A stretch of DNA of 24,682 nt from Bacteroidota bacterium (GCA_023426425.1 JAFAAT010000022.1:1-24682); one strand, 5' to 3'. Positions 14,315-23,472 are shown, numbered from the stretch's first letter. Program-made: numbers and translations. Notes: generated by a model not told the origin, from the sequence alone.

Positions 14315-15097
14315 TTGTACAAAGTGCTTCGTAAAACACCAGAGAGACTAAAAAAAGTTATACGACCATTTTACTATGGCTTCTATAGAGTGCGACTTTT
14401 CTTTTTGAATAGCTTCGTTTACAAGTCTAGAATTAGATGCGCTCAAGAGATACCAATAGTAATCAATAACCGTAATAGATTGACTTTTTTGCGACGGTTA
14501 ATAGCCTCACTGGAAATACGTGGTTATAAAAATATATTCATACTGGATAATGATTCGACCTACCCTCCACTTTTAGAGTTTTACCGCACTTGTCCGTATA
14601 GCGTGACGTATTTAGGCAATAACTATGGGTGGGACGCAATCTGGAGGTCGGGTGTCTATAGGCGCTTCTATAGAGATTATTATGTTTATACTGACAGTGA
14701 TTTGGAGCTAATTGAAGAATGTCCAGACGATTTTCTTGATGTATTTTTGGAAAGAATGAAGGCAGATTTTTCCATTATGAAAATTGGACTTTCTCTGAAG
14801 CTGGATGATATACCAGACCATTATATTCATAAGGAGTCAGTGATACGATGGGAGCAACAATTTTATGTTAAACGAGTTGATGAACGCTTTTTTCAATCGA
14901 ATGTAGATACAACTTTTGCTCTATACAGACCTGGTGTAATAGAAGGTGCAAACATCTATCTGAAAATGTATCGCTCTGCTTTTCCTTACGAGGTCAGACA
15001 TCTGCCATGGTATCTTGATACGAACAGTTTAGATGAAGAGGAAATGTATTACATAAAACATGCTCAACGAAAGACGCACTGGACAGAAGTACATTAA
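14315..15097 (+). CDS. Glycosyltransferase, GT2/GT-A type
   Basis: About 260 residues. EIPIVINNRNRLTFLRRLIASLEIRGYKNIFILDNDST (45-82) is the N-terminal GT-A nucleotide-binding region. LGNNYGWDAIWRSGVY (100-115) and YVYTDSDLEL (123-132) follow, the latter with a DSD metal motif (Asp127, Asp129). The acidic EEEMYYI region near the C-terminus has no counterpart I can name. There is no ATG in the first 140 codons: the frame opens after TGA 14291-14293 and the start is TTG 14315 or GTG 14324, both with the stop of the previous gene 4-13 bp upstream. Coupled translation is likely. The N-terminus is basic and aromatic (RPFYYGFYRVRLFFLNSF), possibly a membrane-surface helix. It belongs to the polysaccharide cluster. 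Confidence 0.75.
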   Translation: MYKVLRKTPERLKKVIRPFYYGFYRVRLFFLNSFVYKSRIRCAQEIPIVINNRNRLTFLRRLIASLEIRGYKNIFILDNDSTYPPLLEFYRTCPYSVTYLGNNYGWDAIWRSGVYRRFYRDYYVYTDSDLELIEECPDDFLDVFLERMKADFSIMKIGLSLKLDDIPDHYIHKESVIRWEQQFYVKRVDERFFQSNVDTTFALYRPGVIEGANIYLKMYRSAFPYEVRHLPWYLDTNSLDEEEMYYIKHAQRKTHWTEVH

Positions 15098-15164
15098 TTC
15101 GCTGTTTCTCCACTTTCTTATATGTTGAAGCAAAGTAGGAAAATGAACATTTACAATACCGTTA

Positions 15165-15923
15165 ATGAGTAAACTATCTCCAATTTCCAGAGATGTGGGT
15201 GTAAGTGTATGTATGGCAACGTGCAATGGTGAAAAATACTTACGAGAACAGTTGAGCTCAATACTATTACAATTGCATGATTCTGATGAGATAATAATTT
15301 CTGACGATGCATCAACAGATCGCTCAATTGAGATAATTGCCTCTTTCAAGGATTTGCGCATAAAAGTCTTTAAGCATAAATACAGATTAGGTGTCATTAA
15401 AAATTTTGAGTACGCGTTACTGAAGGCGAGTAAAAAAATAATTATTTTAGCAGATCATGACGACGTGTGGCTGCCAGGTAAACGCAACTTAATTGTTGAC
15501 GAACTAAGAAATTGTCATCTTGTCGTCACTGATGCGGCAATTATTGATAGTGTAGGCAATATAACAGGACCATCATATTTTGAGATCAGAAAGTCAGGAC
15601 CAGGCTTTTTCCGGAATATATGTCGAAACAGTTATATAGGGTGCTGTATGGGTTTTAGGAGAGAAATTCTGTCACTAGCACTTCCCTTCAAAAAACATTG
15701 CTTCCATGATATCAGTCTCGGTATGGTAGCAGAAATATTCTTTTCGGTAAGGTTCAAAAAAGCTGTACTAACCCATTACCGTACTCACTGCGGGAACTAT
15801 ACTAGCGCAGCTATTAATAGCAGCAAACGTAAAATGTATGAAAAAGTGCGCGATAGGATAGCACTCCTACATTATATCGTTATTGTGGCTATGCGTGGCC
15901 GAAGTTTTTCGAGAAATAAGTGA
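15165..15923 (+). CDS. Family 2 glycosyltransferase
   Basis: 252 residues. VSVCMATCNGEKYLREQLSSILLQ (13-36) with the following DEIIISDDASTDRSIEII (41-58) is the classical GT2 nucleotide-binding start; ILADHDDVWLPGK (94-106) carries the DxD-type metal site. SYIGCCMGFRREILSLALPF and HDISLGMVAEIFFSVRFKKAVLTHYRTHCGNYT form the usual C-terminal acceptor and base region. The pattern is close to bacterial transferases that decorate O-antigen or capsule (RfbF/RfbG-like). A nine-codon ATG frame (15143-15172) behind an AGGA motif overlaps the start and could act as a coupling leader. The gene converges with the polymerase gene, 4 bp between stop codons. Confidence 0.88.
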   Translation: MSKLSPISRDVGVSVCMATCNGEKYLREQLSSILLQLHDSDEIIISDDASTDRSIEIIASFKDLRIKVFKHKYRLGVIKNFEYALLKASKKIIILADHDDVWLPGKRNLIVDELRNCHLVVTDAAIIDSVGNITGPSYFEIRKSGPGFFRNICRNSYIGCCMGFRREILSLALPFKKHCFHDISLGMVAEIFFSVRFKKAVLTHYRTHCGNYTSAAINSSKRKMYEKVRDRIALLHYIVIVAMRGRSFSRNK

Positions 15924-15927
15924 AAAC

Positions 15928-17130
15928 CTATCTTTCATGCATTTGATGATGTTTCTCCAATCGTTCGCGACCAGTACTTTCTAAATTAAACGTTTTGTAG
16001 ATCAAGTAGTTCTGGTAAGGGTGGTGTGCTACTGTTGCTTCCCGCTCGAGAATATACGCTCTTGAATAACTCATACCATATGCTATCAAGACAGATGAAA
16101 AAAGCACCTTCACAATTCTTGAAGTAACAAGCGACAATAAATAGGGAAGAAGAATGACATTGGATACAAGAAAATACATCCTCAGTCTATCCGAAATATC
16201 AACTAATTCTGCAAAGGAGAAATAGGTTATTGACTGTAACAGGAAGACATTAAAGAAGATATTGAAGTAATTAAATCGTTTTTCCAGTTTATCCCGAAAT
16301 CTAATCATCAGAAAAACCATGATTAATATTGTTGAGACGTTAATGATGGTGGTTAAATTAAACTCCCATGATCTGGCATACGTTGGATTAACTGTATACG
16401 CGTAAGTCTTTGCCAGGAGGATTTCGTTTTCCATTGCGGGGACGAAAAACAGAATGGTATTCTCCAACCATGTGATATTAAAAAAGAATATGCTCATAGC
16501 TCCAAATAGAACGATATATATAGCTTTTGCACTAATTTTATTGTTAATAAAATAGTAGAGTGGTAACAGAATTATGCTGCTCCAGTGGAACAAAGTAGCT
16601 ATTACGATGAAGAACACGTACATCGAAAACCGTTTTTCATATGCATACCGAAGCGAATACAAAAAAATATTCAACGTGAGTGCTTGTCGCATCCCACTCA
16701 TATCCAAAACGAAAAAAATCAAGCAATAGTATAATAACAAACTTGCAAGCGGGTACTCAGTGTATTTTCTGATTGAGAGAAACAGGAAGATGCTACTAAT
16801 AGAGGAGATTAAAAAAAACAATAGCTGAATACCTCCTCCAAACGCTTTAATTAGTGAGATGCTTAAATTAAAACCAAGATCTAAAGTGTCAAATATTATT
16901 TTCCTCCCCCATTCTGTAGTTATTCTTTGTATTGGTGGAATGTTGTCGAAAATAACATGTTGGTATACCCACCAGTCTACCCCAGTCTCGTAACGGAACC
17001 CTGCAGTAAACACGAAAATTATCATGATGGCAAAAGCTAAGAGCCATTTGGCTCTCTTCTCAATTTCAATTGCATCAAGGAAAGTAAAGAAGGCAAGGAA
17101 GAGGAAAACAGTTAGATAGTAGTACGGCAT
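15928..17130 (-). CDS. EpsG/Wzy-type polysaccharide polymerase
   Basis: About 400 residues with 10 or more transmembrane helices. FRYETGVDWWVYQHVI near the N-terminus (about 46-61) is the periplasmic 'R...G.D...Y' motif of EpsG and Wzy polymerases, and SGMRQALTLNIFLYSLRY (about 145-162) the second conserved loop ('R..la..if..s...'). FHWSSIILLPLYYFI supplies the expected 'H.sal' motif. It should join flipped repeat units into the polymer on the periplasmic side. The ATG at 17130 is preferred to a TTG one codon earlier. It is the last gene of a minus-strand run after the chain-length protein (14 bp apart) and ends 4 bp from the converging transferase. Confidence 0.85.
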   Translation of the reverse strand: MPYYYLTVFLFLAFFTFLDAIEIEKRAKWLLAFAIMIIFVFTAGFRYETGVDWWVYQHVIFDNIPPIQRITTEWGRKIIFDTLDLGFNLSISLIKAFGGGIQLLFFLISSISSIFLFLSIRKYTEYPLASLLLYYCLIFFVLDMSGMRQALTLNIFLYSLRYAYEKRFSMYVFFIVIATLFHWSSIILLPLYYFINNKISAKAIYIVLFGAMSIFFFNITWLENTILFFVPAMENEILLAKTYAYTVNPTYARSWEFNLTTIINVSTILIMVFLMIRFRDKLEKRFNYFNIFFNVFLLQSITYFSFAELVDISDRLRMYFLVSNVILLPYLLSLVTSRIVKVLFSSVLIAYGMSYSRAYILEREATVAHHPYQNYLIYKTFNLESTGRERLEKHHQMHER

Positions 17131-17144
17131 CAATATCTATGGAG

Positions 17145-18206
17145 CTAATCTTTATCTTCTGTATTTCCAGATATTTCGCCGCGGAAGTACAGGTTTAAAG
17201 TCAAGTAAACAAAGTAGGAAAATAGGAAGAGGAAACTTCCAACGATAATACCCACAATTGGAGTAAGTTCCTTTTTTTCTAGTGGTAGGATTGGTTTGTC
17301 GATAATTGAAATCAGTGGAGTCTCATGACGCAACGTAATCTTAGCTAGCTCGAAATGTTTCACCAGCTCTTCAAGAATGGCTTTATTCATTTCGACGTTT
17401 ACAAGGTTTTTTTGCACAGGAACTGTTAGTCGCTGATAAGCAGGGTTTATGTTTAGGTTTGCGTCAGTTGATGTCGCCACACCAACCAATGCACTATTGA
17501 GTAATTTTTTAACCGAGTCAACCTGATGTTGTAGAATATTTACATTTTCCTGAGCGCGCTTAGTGACAGTTTTAATATACGATGCGGTTACTTTTTCCAA
17601 CAGACTTTCAGTAAAGGCTTTCGCAAATATTTCATCCGCTATGGTAGTAGTCGCAACTATGATATCACCTTTTCGGTCTGGTTTAAAAATCTGAAGATTC
17701 TTTTCTGCAATTTCTTTACAAAATTCTCCGATTAAACTATCTTCTAAACGAGTTCTTTTTAATGGATCATTGTGAAAAACAATGTGTTTAATACTTTTCT
17801 TCCATTTCTTTCTGTAATCATTAAACTGGACGAACCTGTCAATTAAAAGTTGCTCTCTATTATCAATTGTTACCGTCGTAAAAAGTGCTTCTGTTATCAT
17901 GGTCCGAGATTTCATGAATGCGATCATGTTGTCATCTTCTTGAAACAGTCCTCCTGTGTTGCTTCCAAGCGAAAACCCAAATTTTGAAGCAATACTCGAT
18001 AAGTCTCCTTTCGATTGATTTGTCTCCAGTACAAAAACGAGCTCGGCTGTGTACGTAGCCGGTAAAATGAAGGATAATGCTGCTCCCAAACATGCGCTAG
18101 CAATTAAACCCAGCAAAATTTTGCGCCATTTCTTTAGTGCCGCATCTCTTATAACCCAAAGATTAGTGCCAAGTTCTTTCAACGATGTCTTTTTGCTATC
18201 CTGCAT
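17145..18206 (-). CDS. Wzz-type chain-length determinant (no kinase domain)
   Basis: 353 residues with the two-helix layout of polysaccharide co-polymerases: TM1 about 30-50 (ILLGLIASACLGAALSFILPA), a periplasmic domain to about 312, and TM2 about 316-340. YTAELVFVLE after TM1 is the typical Wzz start. A long helical stretch, about 205-290 (ITKRAQENVNILQHQVDSVKKLL), is the coiled coil. A Pro-rich element precedes TM2 (IDKPILPLEKKELTP), as in the family's 'P..P..P' motif. It ends just after TM2, so it lacks the cytoplasmic tyrosine kinase of Wzc-type proteins. It should control chain length of the polymer. It lies 21 bp after the export gene and 14 bp before the polymerase, in one minus-strand operon. 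Confidence 0.88.
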   Translation of the reverse strand: MQDSKKTSLKELGTNLWVIRDAALKKWRKILLGLIASACLGAALSFILPATYTAELVFVLETNQSKGDLSSIASKFGFSLGSNTGGLFQEDDNMIAFMKSRTMITEALFTTVTIDNREQLLIDRFVQFNDYRKKWKKSIKHIVFHNDPLKRTRLEDSLIGEFCKEIAEKNLQIFKPDRKGDIIVATTTIADEIFAKAFTESLLEKVTASYIKTVTKRAQENVNILQHQVDSVKKLLNSALVGVATSTDANLNINPAYQRLTVPVQKNLVNVEMNKAILEELVKHFELAKITLRHETPLISIIDKPILPLEKKELTPIVGIIVGSFLFLFSYFVYLTLNLYFRGEISGNTEDKD

Positions 18207-18227
18207 ACCTTTTATGAAAATATTTGC

Positions 18228-20711
18228 TTACTTCAATATCGTAAACACTAACGTCGCAATTGTTGCCAATCCAGTACTTATTGCAACGATTTCACTGGTC
18301 GACATTCTGTTGTTCCTTTCCTCCTTAGTCGGCACAAATATCTCAGCACCAGGCTTAACATCGGGATACACATTAAAAAACAGGAACTTCCGCGCACTTG
18401 ACACTCCACCGTTCGCATATATGATATACGACCTCTTCTTAAGTGCGCGTGGAGAGAAACCACCACTCTCGCGAACATAGCCCTTAAAACCTTTGTTCTT
18501 CTCGTAGACGACGGAGGACGGCGACAAAACCTCCCCACTGATCTTCACCGTCTGAAGCTGCTTGGGAACATTCAGTACATCCCCATCTTCAAGCAGCAAG
18601 TCATATCGGGCATGCGGGTTCTTGAGAATTTTCGGTAAGTCAATACCGACATAATCATTCCGAACAGTTGCGTCTTCAAGGTCCACTTCCGCAGAATCAT
18701 TGGCGGCCTCTTGCAAAGACTTGAACTGTTTTAGCTTAAGATTCTCCTTCTCTATGTCTGACTCAAACTCTTTAACCGGAACTCTTTTCAAGGACGCGCC
18801 CTCCTTGTAAGCATTAGCAGTAAGCCCCCCCGCCCGCTGGATTAAGTCGGCAATTCGCTCGTCTTTATGCGTAATGGTATAAGTGCCGGGGAATAGTACT
18901 TCACCTTCAATCTTCACCATCTTTTGTTCCTGATAACCTGGCGCTGAGCGAACCGACACAATATCAAATGGCATTAACCTGAAGTTCTCCGTCGCTGCCT
19001 TCAGGTTCTGATCTACATTGACTGTAAATACTTGTGCGGTGACTGTAGTATCATTCAGAGAGTTGACAGCTTTGATACGTCGTGCAACTTCAATTCTCTT
19101 TGGCGTGGCGCTTTCTTTCAGTCCGCCCGCTTTGATAATGAGCGCCTCAAGTGTGGTATTCTCTGCAAACTCAAAATCACCAGGATTGCGAACTTCACCA
19201 TTTATGGTGAGCTTGTACTCTTCCTTCAACTCAAATATCGACGGTATCGTCACAATGTCTTCTCTTTTGAGACTGATATCCGGAGTCCTGCCTTGCACAA
19301 TATCTGCTGTATTGAAACTGATTAGCTCTGTCGTCAGGTCATCCTTGATACGGGTAATATAGCCCCGGTTCATAAAGGCATCTTCCTTCAATCCTTCCGC
19401 TTTCTTAATGAGGCCGGAGAGGGTTAGGCCTTGCTCAAGTTCATATTCCCCGGGTCTGAAAACAGCTCCTTCCACGCGAATACGGTTCTTGAATCGGTCA
19501 AGAATCTCATCCACATAGAATTCATCGCCGGATGAAGGGGTGTAGCTACCAAACTGATCAGAGGTCACATCTGCAATGCGCCGCTCAGTCTCCGTATTCT
19601 GCAACACCTTTACACGGGCTTTATAGGCGCGCTCAGTAAAACCTCCAGCAAAACCCAGTAGGTCTGAAAAGGTTTCACCAGGGATCATCTCAAAAATTCC
19701 GTCTCTTTTCACTTCTCCATTCACTTCTACTCGGGTGCGGTAGGTGGGTATACGAATTACATCCTGATCCTGAAGACGAATATTATTCTTTAAGCTGCCA
19801 TACAGCAGAAAATCATAAACATCAAGTACTCCCACAACCGAGCCACCGCGGATGATCTGGATCGTACGGAAAGATCCGTTTTCAGAAGGGCCGCCTGAGG
19901 CATAAAGCGCGTTAAACACCGTTGCCACAGATGGAAGTGTGTACGTACCCGGCTTCACAATTTCACCAGTAAGAATCACCCTGATGCTGCGGATGTTGCC
20001 AAGCGAGATACTCACTGATGTTGCCCCAGTACGAATTCCCGAGTAGATACTGCTCAACCTCGAGCGGATGCGTTGTGACGCCTGCTCTATGGTTGCACCA
20101 CTTACAGGTACTACACCAATCATCGGGATGTTGATAGTCCCCTCAGGAGAAACTTTCAATTGATAGCTGGCCTCCGAATATCCATAGATGTCAATTAGAA
20201 TCTCATCATCTGGTCCGATCTGGTAGTCTAAAGGTGTCGCCAGGCGTAAGTTGGGCTCAAAAGTTAGATTGGAATTAGCAAACAGCGCTGCGCCAAACAG
20301 CCTTTCGCGAATGCGTTGCTGCTCTTCGGTTAGCTCTGGTTGAACTTCTTCCTCCTCTTTCTGAACAGGGCTTTTTACTGTAGATTTTTCTTCATCCGGC
20401 ATGTTCACTTCACGAGAGGTCTCCTGACGTCTCGGAGACTGTGACTCCTGGCGTTTAATGCGCTGAATGCGTTGACGCAGTTTTGCAATCTCTGTGTTAC
20501 TCATCCCTTTAGCCGCTGCCACCTGTTCCAGTTGGTCTTCGCCCAGTCCTGAACTCTTCACCTGGTTCATGAACTGCCTTATTTGCGCATCGCTGAGATC
20601 ATCTACACGAACATTGGAGAAATCCTGGGGGTTTGGTGTTTGCGCCTGCAAGGGTACGGCCAATATCATAAGCACCCCTATGAGGCAAAAGGACATCAAA
20701 ATTCTAAACAT
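18228..20711 (-). CDS. Wza-type polysaccharide export protein with multiple SLBB domains
   Basis: 827 residues from ATG 20711, which begins a signal peptide (MFRILMSFCLIGVLMILAVPLQAQ); the frame runs back to 20777 but the extra residues break the signal peptide. Residues 25-160 are a charged linker (Asp/Glu/Lys/Gln-rich). The poly-export domain is 162-240 (DYQIGPDDEILIDIYGY..., VSPEGTINIPMIGVV). It is followed by six SLBB-like units, each starting with a (T/N/E/S)G(E/A)V motif: 248, 331, 414, 504, 602 and 725. The last about 20 residues form a hydrophobic helix (EIVAISTGLATIATLVFTIL). It should form the outer-membrane export channel. It is the first gene of the export/chain-length/polymerase operon. 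A promoter was not found; no lipobox Cys is seen, so it is not a lipoprotein like E. coli Wza. Confidence 0.88.
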   Translation of the reverse strand: MFRILMSFCLIGVLMILAVPLQAQTPNPQDFSNVRVDDLSDAQIRQFMNQVKSSGLGEDQLEQVAAAKGMSNTEIAKLRQRIQRIKRQESQSPRRQETSREVNMPDEEKSTVKSPVQKEEEEVQPELTEEQQRIRERLFGAALFANSNLTFEPNLRLATPLDYQIGPDDEILIDIYGYSEASYQLKVSPEGTINIPMIGVVPVSGATIEQASQRIRSRLSSIYSGIRTGATSVSISLGNIRSIRVILTGEIVKPGTYTLPSVATVFNALYASGGPSENGSFRTIQIIRGGSVVGVLDVYDFLLYGSLKNNIRLQDQDVIRIPTYRTRVEVNGEVKRDGIFEMIPGETFSDLLGFAGGFTERAYKARVKVLQNTETERRIADVTSDQFGSYTPSSGDEFYVDEILDRFKNRIRVEGAVFRPGEYELEQGLTLSGLIKKAEGLKEDAFMNRGYITRIKDDLTTELISFNTADIVQGRTPDISLKREDIVTIPSIFELKEEYKLTINGEVRNPGDFEFAENTTLEALIIKAGGLKESATPKRIEVARRIKAVNSLNDTTVTAQVFTVNVDQNLKAATENFRLMPFDIVSVRSAPGYQEQKMVKIEGEVLFPGTYTITHKDERIADLIQRAGGLTANAYKEGASLKRVPVKEFESDIEKENLKLKQFKSLQEAANDSAEVDLEDATVRNDYVGIDLPKILKNPHARYDLLLEDGDVLNVPKQLQTVKISGEVLSPSSVVYEKNKGFKGYVRESGGFSPRALKKRSYIIYANGGVSSARKFLFFNVYPDVKPGAEIFVPTKEERNNRMSTSEIVAISTGLATIATLVFTILK

Positions 20712-20866
20712 CAAATCACGTTTTCGTTGTGTGCAGCCAAGCACTGCCAATGGGCAGTTTTGGTAAAAATACATCATTCATAAGCTTTTATAAAGCCTTG
20801 AAAGCCTGTTCGAAAGATTTTTTTCAGGAACGTATTCAAAAGAACTGCATGTCCGACCAATGGGAC

Positions 20867-22396
20867 CTAGAAGTCTTCCTCTTCACCTTCTGTGGAACCA
20901 AACGACATATTCAACATGCTTCCCAGTATATCGCCAAATGAATACCCGCCAGCTTCTATTCCTTTCTTGCTAATCAGGGAGAATTCTGAAAGCCCATGCA
21001 GCAAAAACTCCATCAGAAAGGCTACCTGGGTTTCATCTGCCTTGGGATAGTATTGTTTGATACAGGCATGAAGTCCGTCTACACGATACAGCTTGTGCAG
21101 GTATGATTCCTGCGTGTCTGAGTGAAGAATCTCCAGATCATTTCCTTTACCAAACCAGTCGATTATGGGCTGATAAGGGTTGGGACGCTGCTTTTTTCCT
21201 GATCCGGATTCCCGACGTTTGAAGGTTTCAGGATCAGGGAAGTAGTTGACAAACAGTGAGCGAATGGCCAAACCCAGCAGGCGGTAGGCTACATTTCCGG
21301 CTCCTTCCTGCTCACCTTCGTAGACTAATTCAATCTTCCCTGTGATGGCGGGCATGACTCCGATAAAGTCTGCAACACGCACCATGGTTTTCTTTGTTCC
21401 TTCTTTCAGTGCCCTTCTCTCTGCGGCACTCACCAAATTTTCATATGCACTAATAGTCAACCGGGCTGAAACGCCGCTCTTCTGGTCCACGTATTCGCTC
21501 TTCCGTGCTTCCATCGCAATCTGCTCAATGAGGAGCTTGCACAGGTCGGGCACCTCCACACGCTCAAGCTGCTCAGGAAGGAGGTCTGCTTCCTGTTGAG
21601 TAATTGCTTTTGATAGCTCCACTGTCCTGGGATAGTGGGTGATGATCTGGCTCTCTATTCTGTCCTTAAGCGGGGTGACAATACTGCCCCTGTTAGTATA
21701 GTCCTCGGGATTTGCAGTGAAGACAAACAGAATATCAAGTGGGAGCCTAAGCTTGAAACCGCGTATCTGAATGTCTCCTTCCTGTAGGATATTGAATAAC
21801 GAGACCTGTATACGCGCCTGAAGGTCAGGCAGCTCGTTGATGACAAAGATGCCCCTGTTAGAGCGTGGGATGATGCCATAATGGAGCACTTGCTCATCAG
21901 CAAAACTAAGTCTCAGGTTGGCAGCCTTGATCGGATCTACATCGCCTATGAGATCCGCCACCGACACATCAGGGGTGGCTAGTTTTTCACCATAACGTTC
22001 GCTTCTGTGAATCCAGTCAATGGGTGTCTTATCCCCTTCGGAATGAACAAGTTTTCGCCCATAAGACGATACAGGTTGCAGTGGATCGTCGTTGACTTCG
22101 CTGCCAGAGATAACCGGTACCCACTCATCCAGCAGGTTGGTCATTTCTCTGGCCATCCGGGTTTTTGCCTGACCGCGTAGTCCGAGGAAAAGGATATTAT
22201 GCCTCGACAGCAATGCCCGCTCCACATCAGGAATAACCGTGTCTTCATAACCGAGTATACCATTGAAAGGTGAGCTGCCAGACCGGATCAGTTCTATCAG
22301 ATTCTCCCTTATTTCCTGCTTAACTGATTTAGATTGGTAGCCGGATTTCTTCAGTGCTCCTAACGTATCGATCGACGGTTTTTCCATGGCCTCCAT
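20867..22396 (-). CDS. MoxR/magnesium-chelatase-like AAA+ ATPase
   Basis: 509 residues. The AAA+ core is in the first half: Walker A GLRGQAKT (72-79), Walker B region GIFVINELPDL (182-192) with Asn187-Glu188 in place of Asp-Glu, sensor 1 FVFTANPEDY (224-233) and a likely arginine finger in TPLKDRIES (Arg246). I recall the NE form being common in this ChlI-like Bacteroidota/Chloroflexi subfamily, so it need not mean lost activity. The C-terminal half is helical and unlike characterised BchI, ending acidic (GEEEDF). Such ATPases usually act as chaperones with a von Willebrand A partner; no such gene is within the window. It lies 38 bp after the secreted unknown protein, probably one operon. Annotators often call it magnesium chelatase; nothing here supports chlorophyll synthesis. 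Confidence 0.85.
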   Translation of the reverse strand: MEAMEKPSIDTLGALKKSGYQSKSVKQEIRENLIELIRSGSSPFNGILGYEDTVIPDVERALLSRHNILFLGLRGQAKTRMAREMTNLLDEWVPVISGSEVNDDPLQPVSSYGRKLVHSEGDKTPIDWIHRSERYGEKLATPDVSVADLIGDVDPIKAANLRLSFADEQVLHYGIIPRSNRGIFVINELPDLQARIQVSLFNILQEGDIQIRGFKLRLPLDILFVFTANPEDYTNRGSIVTPLKDRIESQIITHYPRTVELSKAITQQEADLLPEQLERVEVPDLCKLLIEQIAMEARKSEYVDQKSGVSARLTISAYENLVSAAERRALKEGTKKTMVRVADFIGVMPAITGKIELVYEGEQEGAGNVAYRLLGLAIRSLFVNYFPDPETFKRRESGSGKKQRPNPYQPIIDWFGKGNDLEILHSDTQESYLHKLYRVDGLHACIKQYYPKADETQVAFLMEFLLHGLSEFSLISKKGIEAGGYSFGDILGSMLNMSFGSTEGEEEDF

Positions 22397-22434
22397 TGCG
22401 CTCTTTACAGAGTAAAGTTAAATGATTGCACCTA

Positions 22435-23472
22435 TCACTCGTCATATAGTTCATTCTCCAGGATGTTGTCGAGTAGTGCCAGTTTTTTAGGTTTGAGAGG
22501 TGAGTCTTTGAAGTAAACCGTGTATTCAGTCTTGTCGTTGCTCATGGCATAAATTCCGGTATACTCCTCGCCTGAAAGCGTGAGTTCCATAGTGCCCAGC
22601 TCTTCCTGGAAAACCCATTTGCCTTCCTCTGTTCGCGCTACTTTCATCTTTACCCATTCGTCCTGGTCTCCATATTTGAACAGTGCTTCCCAGGAACAGA
22701 TCCCTTCAGGGCAAGCGCCCTTGATGTGACGCACATAGAGCTGCACAGAGATCTCATTATCAAACTTTCCCCTGTAGAATTTTCGTTCAGCAACCTGCTT
22801 CAGGTTAGATGGTTTGTCAAAATCGTCTTCTTCATCTTCGTCTGTAACATGTTCAGCGACAGTGGGGTCTGGGAGGCCCAGGCGCTTTCTGCGCTTTTCT
22901 GCTAAAAGAGCGTGTTTATATTTATCTTTGGTGTCTGCTTCGAAAATGTTTATGAGCTCCCCGCCATACCATTTTCCGTTCACCTGCATCAGGTCGAAAA
23001 CACTGAAAGCATAGGTTTTGAGCGTCAGTAGATCTTTGAAGAACACATAGCCCATAAAGCTGAGCGGAGCTATCTTTTCTGTGATAAGGCCATGGCCCCG
23101 ACGGATCTTTTCCAACTCAAAACGAAGGAAAACTGTCTCAATCCAGTGAACGTTAATGGACTTGCTCTTTTCAACAAAGGCCTGAAAGTTTTTCTTGGCT
23201 TCAGAGGTTATGACAGAGTCGTATTCCAATATGGCAAAAGGGCTATGCTGCACGGCAAGCATTTTTTGGTAGGATTCAGAGTTCCTGTCGGCATATTGGA
23301 TAACCCAGGAGGCAAGTGAATCGATGCCGGAAAACAATTTGACATAGGCAGTCTCGTCTTCGGCCTGTAACGTGTTGAAGATCTTGCCGATCAGATCTGC
23401 CTCAGAAGGCTGCTGGGCCCGCGCAGAAAAGCTGCAGACAAGCAGAACCGATATGAAGAGTAGCCTGGCCAT
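22435..23472 (-). CDS. Secreted protein of unknown function
   Basis: 345 residues from ATG 23472, which starts a clear signal peptide (MARLLFISVLLVCSFSARAQ, cleavage near residue 20); the frame is open 15 codons further upstream but the extra residues would precede the signal peptide. The mature protein has two parts. Residues 22-200 are mixed helix and strand and end in a basic segment (KHALLAEKRRKRLG). A very acidic linker (209-219, VTDEDEEDDFD) follows. Residues 225-325 are strand-rich with a Cys pair in GACPEGICSW (254-259) that could form a disulfide in the periplasm. I do not recognise a family. It is first in a likely two-gene unit with the AAA+ ATPase. Periplasmic location is inferred from the signal peptide. 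Confidence 0.75.
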   Translation of the reverse strand: MARLLFISVLLVCSFSARAQQPSEADLIGKIFNTLQAEDETAYVKLFSGIDSLASWVIQYADRNSESYQKMLAVQHSPFAILEYDSVITSEAKKNFQAFVEKSKSINVHWIETVFLRFELEKIRRGHGLITEKIAPLSFMGYVFFKDLLTLKTYAFSVFDLMQVNGKWYGGELINIFEADTKDKYKHALLAEKRRKRLGLPDPTVAEHVTDEDEEDDFDKPSNLKQVAERKFYRGKFDNEISVQLYVRHIKGACPEGICSWEALFKYGDQDEWVKMKVARTEEGKWVFQEELGTMELTLSGEEYTGIYAMSNDKTEYTVYFKDSPLKPKKLALLDNILENELYDE

